27,471 nt of DNA from Perkinsus marinus ATCC 50983 (taxonomy: Eukaryota > Perkinsozoa > Perkinsida > Perkinsidae): NCBI RefSeq assembly GCF_000006405.1, contig NW_003202972.1:1-27471 (forward strand), given 5' to 3'. Made by a program: the position numbers and the translations under genes. Position 1 is the stretch's first letter; every line of letters begins with the position of its first letter. Under the pieces are notes generated by a model. The model was not told the origin of the DNA. It did not search any database and saw only the letters and a program-made list of their open reading frames with translations. This document shows, in pieces, positions 26,523 through 27,471 of the stretch.

Positions 26523-27471
26523 ATGCGTTCTTCTATGCCCGTCCGACTGCTCGCCTTGGTTTATGTATTTGACGTGTTGGAGGTCTCCCGAGGAGCGACT
26601 CTCAAGCTTGATGTGAAGTACGAAGATATGCCTCAATACGGCCCCGGATTGTATCATACTCTGGTCGGCGAGAATGGCCAGAAGCTACATGCTCTCGTTG
26701 ACACTGGATCGGGTTTCTCTTTCTTCATCTGGAAGGATTGGTACGAGAAAGCCAGTGGGCACTCCTGCAGTACTTGGCCCATGGGGTGTTACGCATGCTC
26801 GGCGCCTTGCTCGGTGGGTAAAGTTACGGGAACTGCTACTTTCGTGGACAAATACATGGTGAAATTTTTCCAGCGCAAATCGAAACTAACCATGGGTCAG
26901 GTGTCGCAGATCCTCACTTTCGGGCTGATATTCGGTCAGAAACCTCCCGTCAGTGCAGCTCCTCCGACTAACTTGTTGGGTCTTGGCTATGATGAAGGTG
27001 ATGTGAACTTCCCGTCTCTGATGACGCAGTTGCGATCATCAAAAACTGTAACGAGCGGGATCATTGCTCTCTACTTATATCCTGCCGCTGATCCCATGGA
27101 AGCATCGGCTGATGGAGGCATAATTCTGGGTGGAGGTGACTCTGCATTATATGAGGGTGCATTGAGGTATGTCGACTTCTCTACCGACAAAGGGTACACG
27201 GTTAACATTGACAAGCTACAAGTCGGTGATGGACACATAACTTCTAGAATCAACATGAACCTAGATCTCGACACCGGCGCCAACAATCTATACGTCCCAA
27301 TATCACACTATGACACTCTCATCAATGGTATTAAACTCAAACTGACCATGCTGCGGTTTAGTTTAACCCAATGACCGAGCAATGGTATTTTCTTTGCCCA
27401 TACATGAGCAAGTTGCCACCGTTGAAGTTTTACTTTGGGGCCTCAGGGCACAACTCCATTCACGATGACAT
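26523..27471 (+). pseudogene. Pepsin-like aspartic protease, copy 2, frame-disrupted and cut by the window end
   Basis: This is a close relative of copy 1, intronless, with a signal-peptide-like start (ATG at 26523 or 26535), DTGS (Asp codon 26700-26702), the same five-Cys cluster, and DTGA (Asp codon 27270-27272). Compared with copy 1, about 10 bp are missing in two steps at about 27333-27356. This shifts the frame, and a TGA follows at 27372-27374. Homology continues beyond the stop, and a one-base gain near 27434 restores the original frame, so the net change is nine bases. Both catalytic Asp residues lie upstream of the break, but the C-terminal lobe would be lost. It may be a recent pseudogene or contain assembly errors. 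The 3' end is outside the window. Confidence 0.85.

Noticed and set aside
1-27471. CRISPR arrays, prophage, integrons or bacterial operons
   Set aside because: No spaced direct-repeat arrays or bacterial gene organisation are present; genes are spliced and eukaryotic.

Overview
The window looks like nuclear DNA of an alveolate protist, most likely a Perkinsus-type myzozoan. That assignment is an inference from spliceosomal GT-AG introns that are very short and tightly sized, a pepsin-like aspartic protease family, a mitochondrially targeted helical-repeat protein and a flagellar-type FAM227 gene. No bacterial operon, CRISPR array, rRNA or complete tRNA is visible. Except for the proteases, the genes are broken into small exons. 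I rebuilt them by hand by requiring consistent reading phase across GT-AG junctions. In the larger models the exon lengths sum to whole codons.

Layout: 1-2089 holds no supported gene but several strong palindromes. 2228-3352 (+) is an intact, intronless pepsin-like aspartic protease. 3353-5786 is mostly non-coding, with one repeat copy and a weak minus-strand exon. 5787-7372 (-) encodes a protein with two RRM-like domains, recalling Mei2-like proteins, with its 5' end unresolved. 7933-8052 (+) is an exon of an unidentified gene. 8753-13619 (+) is a 22-exon gene for an 826-residue protein with a low-complexity front half and a long coiled coil. 14834-17600 (+) encodes a predicted mitochondrial helical-repeat protein, interrupted by a 100-N assembly gap. 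17901-19427 (-) is thiamine pyrophosphokinase. 19428-22019 is gene-poor. 22190-22640 is a truncated protease pseudogene. 23166-24095 (+) is FAM227-like. 24157-25201 (+) is a small coiled-coil protein. 26523 to the window end is a second protease copy with frame breaks.

The most interesting system is a family of about 185-bp elements with terminal inverted repeats (GCAGTG...GGAATATATG / CATATATTCC...CACTGC). About a dozen copies lie between 4290 and 20240, all on the same strand, and most sit in introns. One copy (14959-15144) is flanked by a perfect 6-bp target duplication TGAGGT. The left duplicate supplies the GT donor and the right duplicate supplies the AG acceptor, so splicing restores the presumed pre-insertion exon exactly. 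That is the behaviour expected of an introner, a transposon that makes introns.

Three further patterns stand out: a sharp 42-44 bp intron size class, short introns sharing a near-identical core, and many perfect palindromes with a single-base centre, one flanked by 9-bp direct repeats. The protease genes are intronless while their neighbours are intron-dense, which suggests the family spread by retrocopy or has lost its introns.
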